Below are positions 1 to 5,855 of a DNA stretch of 6,355 nucleotides, piece after piece. Position numbers and translations under genes: made by a program. Every line of letters begins with the position of its first letter. The stretch's first letter is position 1. A model generated the notes under the pieces. The model made no database searches and was not told where the DNA came from. It saw only the letters and a program-made list of their open reading frames with translations. Source of the stretch: Flavobacteriaceae bacterium (lineage in GTDB: Bacteria > Bacteroidota > Bacteroidia > Flavobacteriales > Flavobacteriaceae); assembly GCA_947472705.1 (NCBI GenBank), contig CANJDA010000124.1, positions 1 through 6,355 on the forward strand. Direction: 5' to 3'.

Positions 1-1116
1 ATGATGTTCTGTTAATAAATCTTTAATTGGTGCGTACCATCCAGGTCTATTGGTCGCAAATCCTGGAGTAGTACCATCTGAATTCATGCCACCCCATTCG
101 TATTTATTAGCAAACTCAACCCCACCTCTACCTTCGGCATCACCACCAATTATATGATGGGCAAAAACAAATTTAAATTGTGCATTACTATTTTCAAGGG
201 TTGTCTTAAGCCAATTGTATTGTTCAAGCCCAAGTGTCCAATTCCAACCTGTTGTTGCCGTTGGCTTTGGATTAGTATACCAATAGGGATCAATAACAAC
301 AAACAAAGCATCACCCCATGTCCATGAATAATATGCATTCCTTTGACCAGGAGTATTATTTTGCCCAACAAAATTTTGTATTGAAGTATCTCCTGAATAA
401 AAACTATTAGGGCTTGGGTTTAAGAAATACTTTTGTCTTTCTTGTGTTCCCCAGACTGCAATATTATTTGCAGTCCCATTTAAGTTCCAACCTGCCTCAC
501 CTTCATGATTTCCAAGAGCTATAAACAAAGGAACAGAATGACATATATTTTCATAGTAAGAACGCATCAAATTACAACGATATGGAATTGTATCATGAGG
601 TATTACGTTGGCGGCATTTTTTAATTTATCTGTCATTAAAAAATCACCTAAGTCAATCATAAAATCTGGATTATCTTCCAATTGATTTTGAAGACAACGT
701 TGATATAATGCTCCATCAGAAGAAGCATCCATATGAGGATCAGCTTGTACCACAAAGGTAAAACTACTCCCAGGAAGTCGCTGAGTATGAAATGAATGTT
801 CTGTACGACTAACAAAATCAGTATCACCTGGATTTCGATGACAAACTCTATAATAGTATTTGGTGTCAGGTTGCAAACTCGTAATTGTTATTTCTACTGG
901 ATCGTTTGCAGCAAAGATTTGCCAATTAGTTTGTAATGAATAAACTCCCGATGTAGTTCCGTATTGAAGCATAACTTCTGCTGTGTCGGAAAAAAACATT
1001 TTTAATGTTACACTAGTGTCTGTAGGCTTTCCAAGAAATTCAGCACGAGTTACAGTTTGTGCATTGGCTATTATTAAATTCAATAATAAAGAGAGGATAA
1101 TAACATTTTTTTTCAT
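1..1116 (-). CDS. Secreted calcineurin-like metallophosphoesterase, C-terminus beyond window (copy B)
   Basis: Reading the minus strand from ATG at 1116 gives 372 codons with no stop up to the left edge, so the 3' end is missing. Residues 1-19 form a signal peptide (KK, hydrophobic core, then NA before Q20). Residues about 20-111 look like the fibronectin-III-type N-terminal domain of purple acid phosphatases (GKPTDTSVTL, then PDTKYYYRV). The catalytic domain follows, with metal-ligand motifs D126-x-H128, GD at 157-158, GNHE at 202-205 and the His pair 320-321. The final GHxH motif should lie just past the edge, because the paralogue upstream has it about 19 residues after the equivalent position. 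It begins 12 bp after the stop of that paralogue, so it is almost certainly co-transcribed. Family knowledge supports hydrolysis of phosphomono- or diesters outside the cell with a two-metal centre; the substrate is unknown. A T9SS tail is likely but not visible. Confidence 0.9.
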   Translation of the reverse strand, partial: MKKNVIILSLLLNLIIANAQTVTRAEFLGKPTDTSVTLKMFFSDTAEVMLQYGTTSGVYSLQTNWQIFAANDPVEITITSLQPDTKYYYRVCHRNPGDTDFVSRTEHSFHTQRLPGSSFTFVVQADPHMDASSDGALYQRCLQNQLEDNPDFMIDLGDFLMTDKLKNAANVIPHDTIPYRCNLMRSYYENICHSVPLFIALGNHEGEAGWNLNGTANNIAVWGTQERQKYFLNPSPNSFYSGDTSIQNFVGQNNTPGQRNAYYSWTWGDALFVVIDPYWYTNPKPTATTGWNWTLGLEQYNWLKTTLENSNAQFKFVFAHHIIGGDAEGRGGVEFANKYEWGGMNSDGTTPGFATNRPGWYAPIKDLLTEHH

Positions 1117-1128
1117 TGTTATTTAGGC

Positions 1129-2826
1129 TTAATGTTTTATTATTATTTTTTTTGTAAAACTATTGATTCTGTCAATTTTCAATAAATAAATCCCTGATGG
1201 AATATTAATTGTATTTAACTCATTTGTATCAAATTTTACTATGGTTTGGCCAAGCAAATTAACCAATTCATATGTATGTTGAGAAGAATTATCTGCAAAA
1301 GAAACATATAACTTGTCGTTTGCAGGGTTGGGATAAACATTCACTTTAGAAGCAGTATTTTGCGAAGGGTTGTTTAAAGCACAATTATTTCCTATAGAAT
1401 AAGAATATCCAATTTCACCATTAGTATGCCCTTCAGAACCAGGGGTGCCGGAAATATATGACTTTACATAATCAACAGTAACGCAATTTGGTGTAACATT
1501 AACTCTAATATGCCCTGTCCCATCTAAAGTAACATCTGTATAGGCAGTTGCATTAGCTGAATAGCCAAAAGTATAGGTTGCATCACTGGGCATAGGTACT
1601 TCTTGATAGACAACCCCATTAAGTTCTTCTTTTGCAAATAAATGGTCATGTCCTTGAAAAAAAATATCAACTCCAGTGTCTATAAAAACTTGATGTATAG
1701 GTTTTCCCCATCCTGGACGGTACTGGTCAAACTTATATTGATTTCCTTGCATTCCTCCCCATTCAAAACCTGTTGCAGTGGCTGTTCCTCCTCTGCCTTG
1801 GCCTCTAGTATGATGAGCAAAAACAAATTTATGTGTAGCTGTACTAGTTTCTAAAACATTTCTCATCCATTGATATTGTGCATATCCCAATGTCCAGTCC
1901 CAATTGGTTGGTTTAGAACCGTCAGCAGGTGTAGCGCCTGGTGCTATCTCTGTTCTGTATACATCTAACACTACAAAAAGAGCATCTCCCCAACTCCATG
2001 CATAATAATTTTCTGGAATCCCAATACCAAAATCTTCAGAAGTAGTATTTCCATTGTAAAAACTATTTGGAAATGGATTAGGATAATAATATTTACGCCA
2101 AAGTGTACCCCAAACTCCTATTCCATTTGGTGCTGCGGGTAGATTGTTAGTTGTTGTAGTATAAATTCCTCCAACATTTAGATAATAATCGTTCTCGGCA
2201 TCGTGATTTCCTAAGCAAACATAGAATGGGACAGAATGACAAAGTTGTCCTAAATATTGTCGATATACTTTATGCAAAGCATCCATATCAGCACTGGTTG
2301 TAGTAGTTGGCGCATGATCATCACCAAAAATATCACCTAATGAAAACATAAAATCTGGATTGTCTGCTGCTTCATTAGCTAGAGTATTTTGGTACATAGC
2401 AACATTAGAATAACCACTATATAGATGTTCATCAGACTCTACTGTGAAGATAAACTGACTTCCAAGTGCTCTTTGTGTATGAAATTTATATTCAGGGGTA
2501 GCAGTGTAATTAGTTGCTGTTGCTAATTTATATTGCATTCTATAAAAGTATTGGGTATTAGCGGTAAGATTCGATAAATCTATTTCATCTGGTACATTTA
2601 ATTGATTTGTAAAAGAAGCTGTGGTTTGTGTGTAATTCCCGGGCTGAGTGCCATATTCAAGGTAATATGTTACGTTTTGGTCAAATAAAATGCTAGCCGT
2701 AATACTATTATCTGTTGGTCTTCCTAAAATAATTGATTTTTCTTGAGCATTTACTGCAAGGATCGAAAAATAGAATCCAAAAATAATACACTTTAAAACT
2801 TCTTTAAACATAGAACAGTTTTTCAT
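1129..2826 (-). CDS. Secreted calcineurin-like metallophosphoesterase with T9SS sorting domain (copy A)
   Basis: The protein has 565 residues. A signal peptide covers 1-27 (VNA before Q28). A fibronectin-III/purple-acid-phosphatase-like N-terminal domain spans about 28-118. A metallophosphoesterase domain spans about 122-450 with the full ligand series: D132-x-H134, GD 164-165, GNHD 206-209, His pair 338-339 and GHDH 392-395. The end, about 494-565, is a T9SS type A sorting domain (VNVYPNPANDKLYV, then SGIYLLKI and a basic tail). It should therefore be exported by Sec and then by T9SS to the surface or medium, acting as a phosphatase or phosphodiesterase of unknown substrate. ATG at 2826 is 19 bp after the upstream sensor-like gene. 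Met6 (2811) is an equally plausible start, giving a cleaner signal peptide (MFKEVLK then hydrophobic core). It is a clear paralogue of the next gene, sharing GRPTD/GKPTD, CHSVP, WGDALFVV and FVFAHH. The family assignment is firm; the substrate is not. Confidence 0.94.
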   Translation of the reverse strand: MKNCSMFKEVLKCIIFGFYFSILAVNAQEKSIILGRPTDNSITASILFDQNVTYYLEYGTQPGNYTQTTASFTNQLNVPDEIDLSNLTANTQYFYRMQYKLATATNYTATPEYKFHTQRALGSQFIFTVESDEHLYSGYSNVAMYQNTLANEAADNPDFMFSLGDIFGDDHAPTTTTSADMDALHKVYRQYLGQLCHSVPFYVCLGNHDAENDYYLNVGGIYTTTTNNLPAAPNGIGVWGTLWRKYYYPNPFPNSFYNGNTTSEDFGIGIPENYYAWSWGDALFVVLDVYRTEIAPGATPADGSKPTNWDWTLGYAQYQWMRNVLETSTATHKFVFAHHTRGQGRGGTATATGFEWGGMQGNQYKFDQYRPGWGKPIHQVFIDTGVDIFFQGHDHLFAKEELNGVVYQEVPMPSDATYTFGYSANATAYTDVTLDGTGHIRVNVTPNCVTVDYVKSYISGTPGSEGHTNGEIGYSYSIGNNCALNNPSQNTASKVNVYPNPANDKLYVSFADNSSQHTYELVNLLGQTIVKFDTNELNTINIPSGIYLLKIDRINSFTKKIIIKH

Positions 2827-2845
2827 AATTTACTTAATTGTAATT

Positions 2846-3340
2846 TTATTTTCTTATAGGTTGATTATCGGGTCTGAAATAATCACGAATTTCTTTAACT
2901 AATAATTCGAATTTCTTTTGTTGGTCTTTTGTACAAACAGATTTTAGTTCTTTCGCCTGATTAAATCGCAATAATTCTATCTTATATTCATTCTCAGATA
3001 TTTCTCTTGCCAAAACAATTATTTTTGATTCATTAGTGTTGATGCTAAACATTTCCTCATTCATAGCATCTTTTGCATTTTTAATCTGTTGCTTCAACTC
3101 AATTTCTTTTTCGAAATAACTTTTTCTAATGTTATCTATTTTATTTACTTGTTCTGGACTTAATAGAAGTTCTTCTTTGAGTATTCCAGATACATCGTGA
3201 TAAGATTCGTTTTTTGGAAAAAGCAATGGATCCTTACTAAGCCCATTTTTCAATACCATAAATCCTAATAATACTAAATTTAGTAGTATCAAAAATATTA
3301 TGATTCGAGTAGCGAGTTTCTTTTGATAAAATATATCCAT
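2846..3340 (-). CDS. Membrane-anchored CpxP/CnrX-like (LTxxQ-type) periplasmic protein, candidate signal sensor
   Basis: The protein has 164 residues. A short basic N-terminus is followed by one transmembrane helix (about 12-30), with the rest predicted in the periplasm. The soluble part is almost all charged helix (about 50-155), as in the helical-hairpin Spy/CpxP/CnrX/ZraP group. Two LTxxQ-like motifs sit at the expected spots, one per half: LSPEQ at 60-64 and CTKDQ at 136-140. In related systems such proteins restrain or tune an envelope stress regulator. Its place directly after a putative anti-sigma gene (4 bp gap) and before two exported enzymes suggests a sensor or co-regulator. It has only one His (48) and one Cys (136), so the His-rich nickel/cobalt site of CnrX is absent. 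ATG 3340 is the natural start because it leaves a normal membrane anchor. Similarity to the group is by pattern, so I call the fold likely and the sensing role an inference. Confidence 0.75.
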   Translation of the reverse strand: MDIFYQKKLATRIIIFLILLNLVLLGFMVLKNGLSKDPLLFPKNESYHDVSGILKEELLLSPEQVNKIDNIRKSYFEKEIELKQQIKNAKDAMNEEMFSINTNESKIIVLAREISENEYKIELLRFNQAKELKSVCTKDQQKKFELLVKEIRDYFRPDNQPIRK

Positions 3341-3344
3341 TTAG

Positions 3345-3635
3345 CTATATGTTTGTTGGGATTAATAATTCATCAACAAGAGCCTTCATATGCTGTTTAT
3401 TTGAAAAATTGGTTTCTGTTTTTTTATTTATTGAAAATAAAATTACTGAAAGATTCATCAAAACAAGCAATACTAAAATGATTTTAAAATTGTAGATATT
3501 GTTCTTAGGTCTTTTATCAACATAACCCAATTTGGCTTGCAAAGCAAATTCCCAATTTTCTGTTGCCTCAATTTTTACAGACTCAAACTCATGCAATTTT
3601 AAAGCAACAATATCCTTATTTTCCATTGGTTTCAT
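3345..3635 (-). CDS. Small single-pass membrane protein, probable anti-sigma factor
   Basis: The protein has 96 residues: a cytoplasmic N-terminus of about 48, one hydrophobic helix at about 50-69 (KIILVLLVLMNLSVILFSI) and a short outer tail of about 27. I recognise no named domain. The call rests on position (immediately after an ECF sigma gene and before a CpxP/CnrX-like gene) and on shape, which matches short anti-sigma factors such as CnrY. The cytoplasmic part is mostly amphipathic and carries a NWEFALQAKL segment at 27-36 that could form the sigma-binding helix. No zinc-binding HxxxCxxC motif is present, so it is not a ZAS-type anti-sigma. The start is ambiguous: Met1 at 3635 or Met4 at 3626. 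The promoter-like element at 3677-3648 would leave only a few untranslated bases before Met1, so Met4 is favoured if that promoter is used. The stop TAG at 3347-3345 is 4 bp from the next ATG, which suggests translational coupling. Confidence 0.7.
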   Translation of the reverse strand: MKPMENKDIVALKLHEFESVKIEATENWEFALQAKLGYVDKRPKNNIYNFKIILVLLVLMNLSVILFSINKKTETNFSNKQHMKALVDELLIPTNI

Positions 3636-3647
3636 ATACTTTCATTA

Positions 3648-3677
3648 ATTAGAAGATTATTAATATTCATTCTGGCA
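3648..3677 (-). promoter_or_regulatory. Candidate ECF-sigma promoter P2 before the anti-sigma gene
   Basis: On the minus strand TGCCAGAA (3677-3670) is followed after exactly 16 bases by TCTAAT (3653-3648). The same two blocks with the same spacing lie before the sigma gene. Their spacing fits -35 and -10 elements of an ECF promoter. The -10-like block ends 12 bases before Met1 and 21 before Met4 of the anti-sigma gene. It would drive the anti-sigma, sensor and phosphoesterase genes independently of the sigma gene. The function is inferred from the repeat. Confidence 0.6.
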
Positions 3678-3685
3678 CTTTTAAA

Positions 3686-4234
3686 TTATTTTTTTAATAA
3701 TGCAATTAATTTTACTGTGATTTTTTTGTTAGCACGATATACCAAACTTTCAACGGCAACAGTAGTGGTGTTCATAATAGCTGCAATTTCTTTATTGCTA
3801 AATCCGTCCATTTTACTTAAGGTATAAGCAACTCTTTGATTTTCTGGTAATGTATTTAACACCTTTGCAACTTCTTTCCATATTTCTTCTTCATGCAAAT
3901 TTGTGTCTGATAAAACCCCTCCAGAAATCCAATGGGCAACTTCATCAATATGTAACATCTTACTTATTAAAGCAAATCTCTTTTTACGATTTCTTTTTTT
4001 TATTTCATCCAGACATTTTGTTACCGTTATGCGATAAATCCAAGTTGATAAATGAGCATCTCCTCTAAAAGTTTCTATTGATTGATAAATAGCAACAAAC
4101 ACATCTTGGGAAACATCTTCTGCATCTTCCTTATTTAGTAAAAAGCGATAACAAGTATTGATAACACTATCTTTATATAGTGCTACCAATTCATAAAATG
4201 CTTCCCTATTATTGGCCTTTAGCTTTTCTATCAA
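3686..4234 (-). CDS. ECF-type RNA polymerase sigma factor
   Basis: The protein has 182 residues and the standard two-domain ECF layout. Region 2 spans about 13-85, including the DAEDVSQDVFVAIYQSIETF core (37-56) that contacts the polymerase and the -10 element, followed by GDAHLSTWIYRITVTKCLDEIKKRNRKKR. Region 4 spans about 125-178, with LPENQRVAYTLSKMDGFSNKEIAAIMNTTTVAVESLVYRA forming the helix-turn-helix that reads the -35 element. The start codon is TTG at 4234-4232. Upstream in frame come TAG (4246-4244) and TAA (4258-4256), and the first internal Met is too far downstream, so no ATG start is available. It is the first gene of a unit that continues with a probable anti-sigma factor, an LTxxQ-type sensor-like protein and two secreted phosphoesterases. 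A promoter-like element in front of it recurs in front of the anti-sigma gene, which suggests autoregulation. Family identity is certain; the signal is unknown. Confidence 0.95.
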   Translation of the reverse strand: MIEKLKANNREAFYELVALYKDSVINTCYRFLLNKEDAEDVSQDVFVAIYQSIETFRGDAHLSTWIYRITVTKCLDEIKKRNRKKRFALISKMLHIDEVAHWISGGVLSDTNLHEEEIWKEVAKVLNTLPENQRVAYTLSKMDGFSNKEIAAIMNTTTVAVESLVYRANKKITVKLIALLKK

Positions 4235-4254
4235 TTGCTTTGTCTATTTTTTGT

Positions 4255-4284
4255 ATTAGAATACTTTTATATTGATTTCTGGCA
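4255..4284 (-). promoter_or_regulatory. Candidate autoregulated ECF-sigma promoter P1 before the sigma gene
   Basis: On the minus strand TGCCAGAA (4284-4277), 16 bases, then TCTAAT (4260-4255), matching the element before the anti-sigma gene in both blocks and spacing. The -10-like block ends 20 bases before the TTG start, implying a leader of roughly a dozen bases. It lies just downstream of the terminator of the preceding aminopeptidase gene, so the sigma unit starts here. No TAnnTTTG housekeeping box is seen between 4320 and 4235. The role is inferred, not shown. Confidence 0.62.
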
Positions 4285-4320
4285 TTAAATGAAAAAAATA
4301 ATTACCAATATTATATAAAA

Positions 4321-4350
4321 TAAAAAAAGCCTCCATAATAGAGGCTTTTA
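4321..4350 (-). terminator. Intrinsic terminator of the M28 peptidase gene
   Basis: A perfect 9-bp stem (AAAAGCCTC at 4349-4341 pairing with GAGGCTTTT at 4333-4325, minus strand) closes a 7-base loop and runs into a T tract (4328-4322). It begins about 20 bp after the TAA of the peptidase gene and separates it from the sigma-factor unit. Confidence 0.9.
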
Positions 4351-4369
4351 TATTATTTTTAAAATAAAG

Positions 4370-5548
4370 TTATTCTACCACAATCTTCTTAGTAATTCTT
4401 TTGGAAGCAGTCTGTAAAACGGCTAAATACATTCCTTTTGACAATCCTTCTAAAGAAATTGTTTCGGTAAAATGAGCATTTTCAATTTGCTTATTTAAAA
4501 CCTCTTTACCTTGCAAATCGATAAGTGAAAAAGTATAATTTACATCAGCTATAGTACCTAAATTAATGTTTAAAAAATCCTTTACCGGACTAGGATAAAA
4601 ACTTACCTGACTGTCATTTTCAAAATTACTGGTCTCTAAGGAAGTGGCTGCTACTGCAAAATGCATGGTGGCACCAATAGTTGCTTGGGCAACATTATAA
4701 TTATAAACTGGATCCATGTAAATTAGCAAATCGGTATTGGTGTGTTTATGTGTAGTTTCGTTGGTTTCAAAAAGGCCTGTTATGATTTCATTATTAGCTT
4801 GAAAAGGCATATAATCCGAAGAATAGGCATAAGACAAATAGGTGTTTAATGGAGAATATAAGCCTACACAAGTAATCAACTCATTGGTCATAGTAGCAGA
4901 AACCGCATTATTAGTAGATGGATTATTATTGGTATCTCTTTCACAAGTAATGGTGTCATTTGTTAAACCAGCTACACCTCCTACTTCATCTAAATTTATA
5001 ACCAATCGGATATCCATTTTAGGGTTAGTAGCATTTACTCTATTGGACACAAAACTTTGACTGCCCACTAAACCATCTTCTTCTCCACTGAAATTGATGA
5101 ATTTTATAGAATACTCCGTCGGAATGTTTTGTAATAATCTTGCCGTTTCTAATATACATGCCACTCCGCTTCCATTGTCATTGGTACCAGTACCTCCAAT
5201 TGAATCATAATGCCCACAAACAATAACATAGGTATTTGGATATAATGTTCCTTGCTTAGTTAAGATTAAATTTTTGCAAGTCGCTGAGCCATTAGTGAAA
5301 GATTGCTCCTCCATTTGAAGCGCAGTGTATCCGTAACTTAAATACTTGTTTTTTAACCAATCCAAGGTATTTTGCAAAGCGGTTGTACCACGTCTTTTCA
5401 TTCCAAGAGCTTCGAACTGAGTTAAATCAGTTGTGATATTACTTTGTGAACATTGAGCAACAACACTGCCATAATAAGGTATGTATTGTTGACTAAAAAC
5501 ACTGGTAGTTAGTAACAAAAAAAATAATGAAACGAATAGGTTTTTCAT
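4370..5548 (-). CDS. Secreted M28-family zinc aminopeptidase with T9SS sorting domain
   Basis: The protein has 392 residues. A signal peptide covers about 1-19 (TTSVFS before QQ). The M28 peptidase domain spans about 50-300, with the co-catalytic zinc ligands in order: H113 in GHYDS (with D115), D124 in NDNGSG, catalytic E156 and ligand E157 in SGEEDG, D187 in NLDEVGG and H269 in the HTNTD motif. A T9SS type A sorting domain fills about 315-392 (VSFYPSPVKDFLNI, LIDLQGKEV, KGMYLAVL, basic end). The enzyme should release N-terminal amino acids from peptides outside the cell, feeding peptide scavenging. All expected metal ligands are present, so it is probably active. It stands alone: a terminator follows it, and a promoter-containing gap precedes it. 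ATG 5548 gives a proper signal peptide. Family confidence is high; exact specificity cannot be read from sequence. Confidence 0.94.
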   Translation of the reverse strand: MKNLFVSLFFLLLTTSVFSQQYIPYYGSVVAQCSQSNITTDLTQFEALGMKRRGTTALQNTLDWLKNKYLSYGYTALQMEEQSFTNGSATCKNLILTKQGTLYPNTYVIVCGHYDSIGGTGTNDNGSGVACILETARLLQNIPTEYSIKFINFSGEEDGLVGSQSFVSNRVNATNPKMDIRLVINLDEVGGVAGLTNDTITCERDTNNNPSTNNAVSATMTNELITCVGLYSPLNTYLSYAYSSDYMPFQANNEIITGLFETNETTHKHTNTDLLIYMDPVYNYNVAQATIGATMHFAVAATSLETSNFENDSQVSFYPSPVKDFLNINLGTIADVNYTFSLIDLQGKEVLNKQIENAHFTETISLEGLSKGMYLAVLQTASKRITKKIVVE

Positions 5549-5589
5549 TGGTGGTATAATAGTTATTATGCTCTTTTTAATTAGAGAAG

Positions 5590-5597
5590 CAAATGTA
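5590..5597 (-). promoter_or_regulatory. Bacteroidota-type -7 box before the M28 peptidase gene
   Basis: The minus strand reads TACATTTG, an exact fit to the Bacteroidota -7 consensus TAnnTTTG, about 41 bases before the ATG at 5548. A -33 TTG is less clear: TTGAC at 5625-5621 leaves a 25-base spacer, somewhat longer than usual. Confidence 0.5.
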
Positions 5598-5719
5598 CTA
5601 AAAAAACAATATTATTATTAGTCAAGTTTATTTTTATAAATACGTTCTGTTAACATAAGATGCTCATTAAGCATAATTTATATTTTATTAATCAAATCTT
5701 AAGAATAAAAACTGGGCTG

Positions 5720-5734
5720 TGGCACAGTGATTGA
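5720..5734 (+). promoter_or_regulatory. Weak sigma-54-like promoter box facing rightward
   Basis: The plus strand reads TGGCAC, five bases, then TTGA, which matches the spacing of the sigma-54 consensus TGGCACG-N4-TTGCW. The -12 element has A where the conserved C should be, which weakens the call. No gene lies downstream on this strand; the only structure is the hairpin at 5797-5833, so a product would be a short RNA. It may be chance. Confidence 0.22.
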
Positions 5735-5796
5735 AATATTCATATAATAAAAAAATATTTTGTTAGTTATAAAGGTTGGTTAGTGTTTTGATGAAG

Positions 5797-5833
5797 AAAA
5801 TCCCGCAAAGTTGTAAAAACGATGCGGGATTTT
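5797..5833 (-). terminator. Hairpin terminator after the sugar symporter gene
   Basis: A perfect 11-bp inverted repeat (AAAATCCCGCA at 5797-5807 with TGCGGGATTTT at 5823-5833) encloses a 15-base loop. It starts about 22 bp after the symporter TAA at 5856. On the minus strand it ends in TTTTCTT, and on the plus strand in five T's, so it could stop transcription from both sides. The GC-rich core stands out in this AT-rich gap. Confidence 0.85.
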
Positions 5834-5855
5834 TGATATTTATAAGTCTTAAATT

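Larger units (their letters stand above)
5549..5855. other. 307-bp intergenic region without a supportable gene
   Basis: This very AT-rich gap lies between the symporter stop and the peptidase start. From right to left it holds the hairpin terminator of the symporter gene (5833-5797), a GC-richer patch around 5711-5734 with an 11-bp palindrome (CTGTG-G-CACAG, 5717-5727) overlapping a sigma-54-like box, and the peptidase promoter near 5590. I see no tRNA, riboswitch or protein gene in it. Confidence 0.7.

Noticed and set aside
150..371. 73-codon minus-strand open frame
   Set aside because: It lies inside the phosphoesterase copy B frame, which is open across the whole stretch and carries the catalytic motifs; this is an out-of-frame shadow.
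1642..1854. 70-codon plus-strand open frame
   Set aside because: Antisense to the catalytic domain of phosphoesterase copy A, Ser/Cys-rich composition typical of a reverse-strand shadow, no context of its own.
3681..3698. AT-only inverted repeat at the end of the sigma gene (ATTATT/AATAAT)
   Set aside because: Only A-T pairs in a very AT-rich stretch; too weak for a terminator, and downstream genes look co-transcribed.
3850..4068. 72-codon plus-strand open frame
   Set aside because: Antisense to the ECF sigma gene; low-complexity Leu/Phe-rich translation with no recognisable domain.
4232..4285. Frameshifted or truncated N-terminus of the sigma factor
   Set aside because: The protein already starts at the usual distance before region 2 and no homologous coding is visible upstream; a TTG start explains it better.
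4842..5060. 72-codon plus-strand open frame
   Set aside because: Antisense to the M28 peptidase domain, which has all its zinc ligands.
5580..5609. A third TCTAAT block upstream of the M28 peptidase gene
   Set aside because: The position 16 bases upstream does not contain TGCCAGAA or anything close, so it is not a third copy of the sigma-unit promoter.
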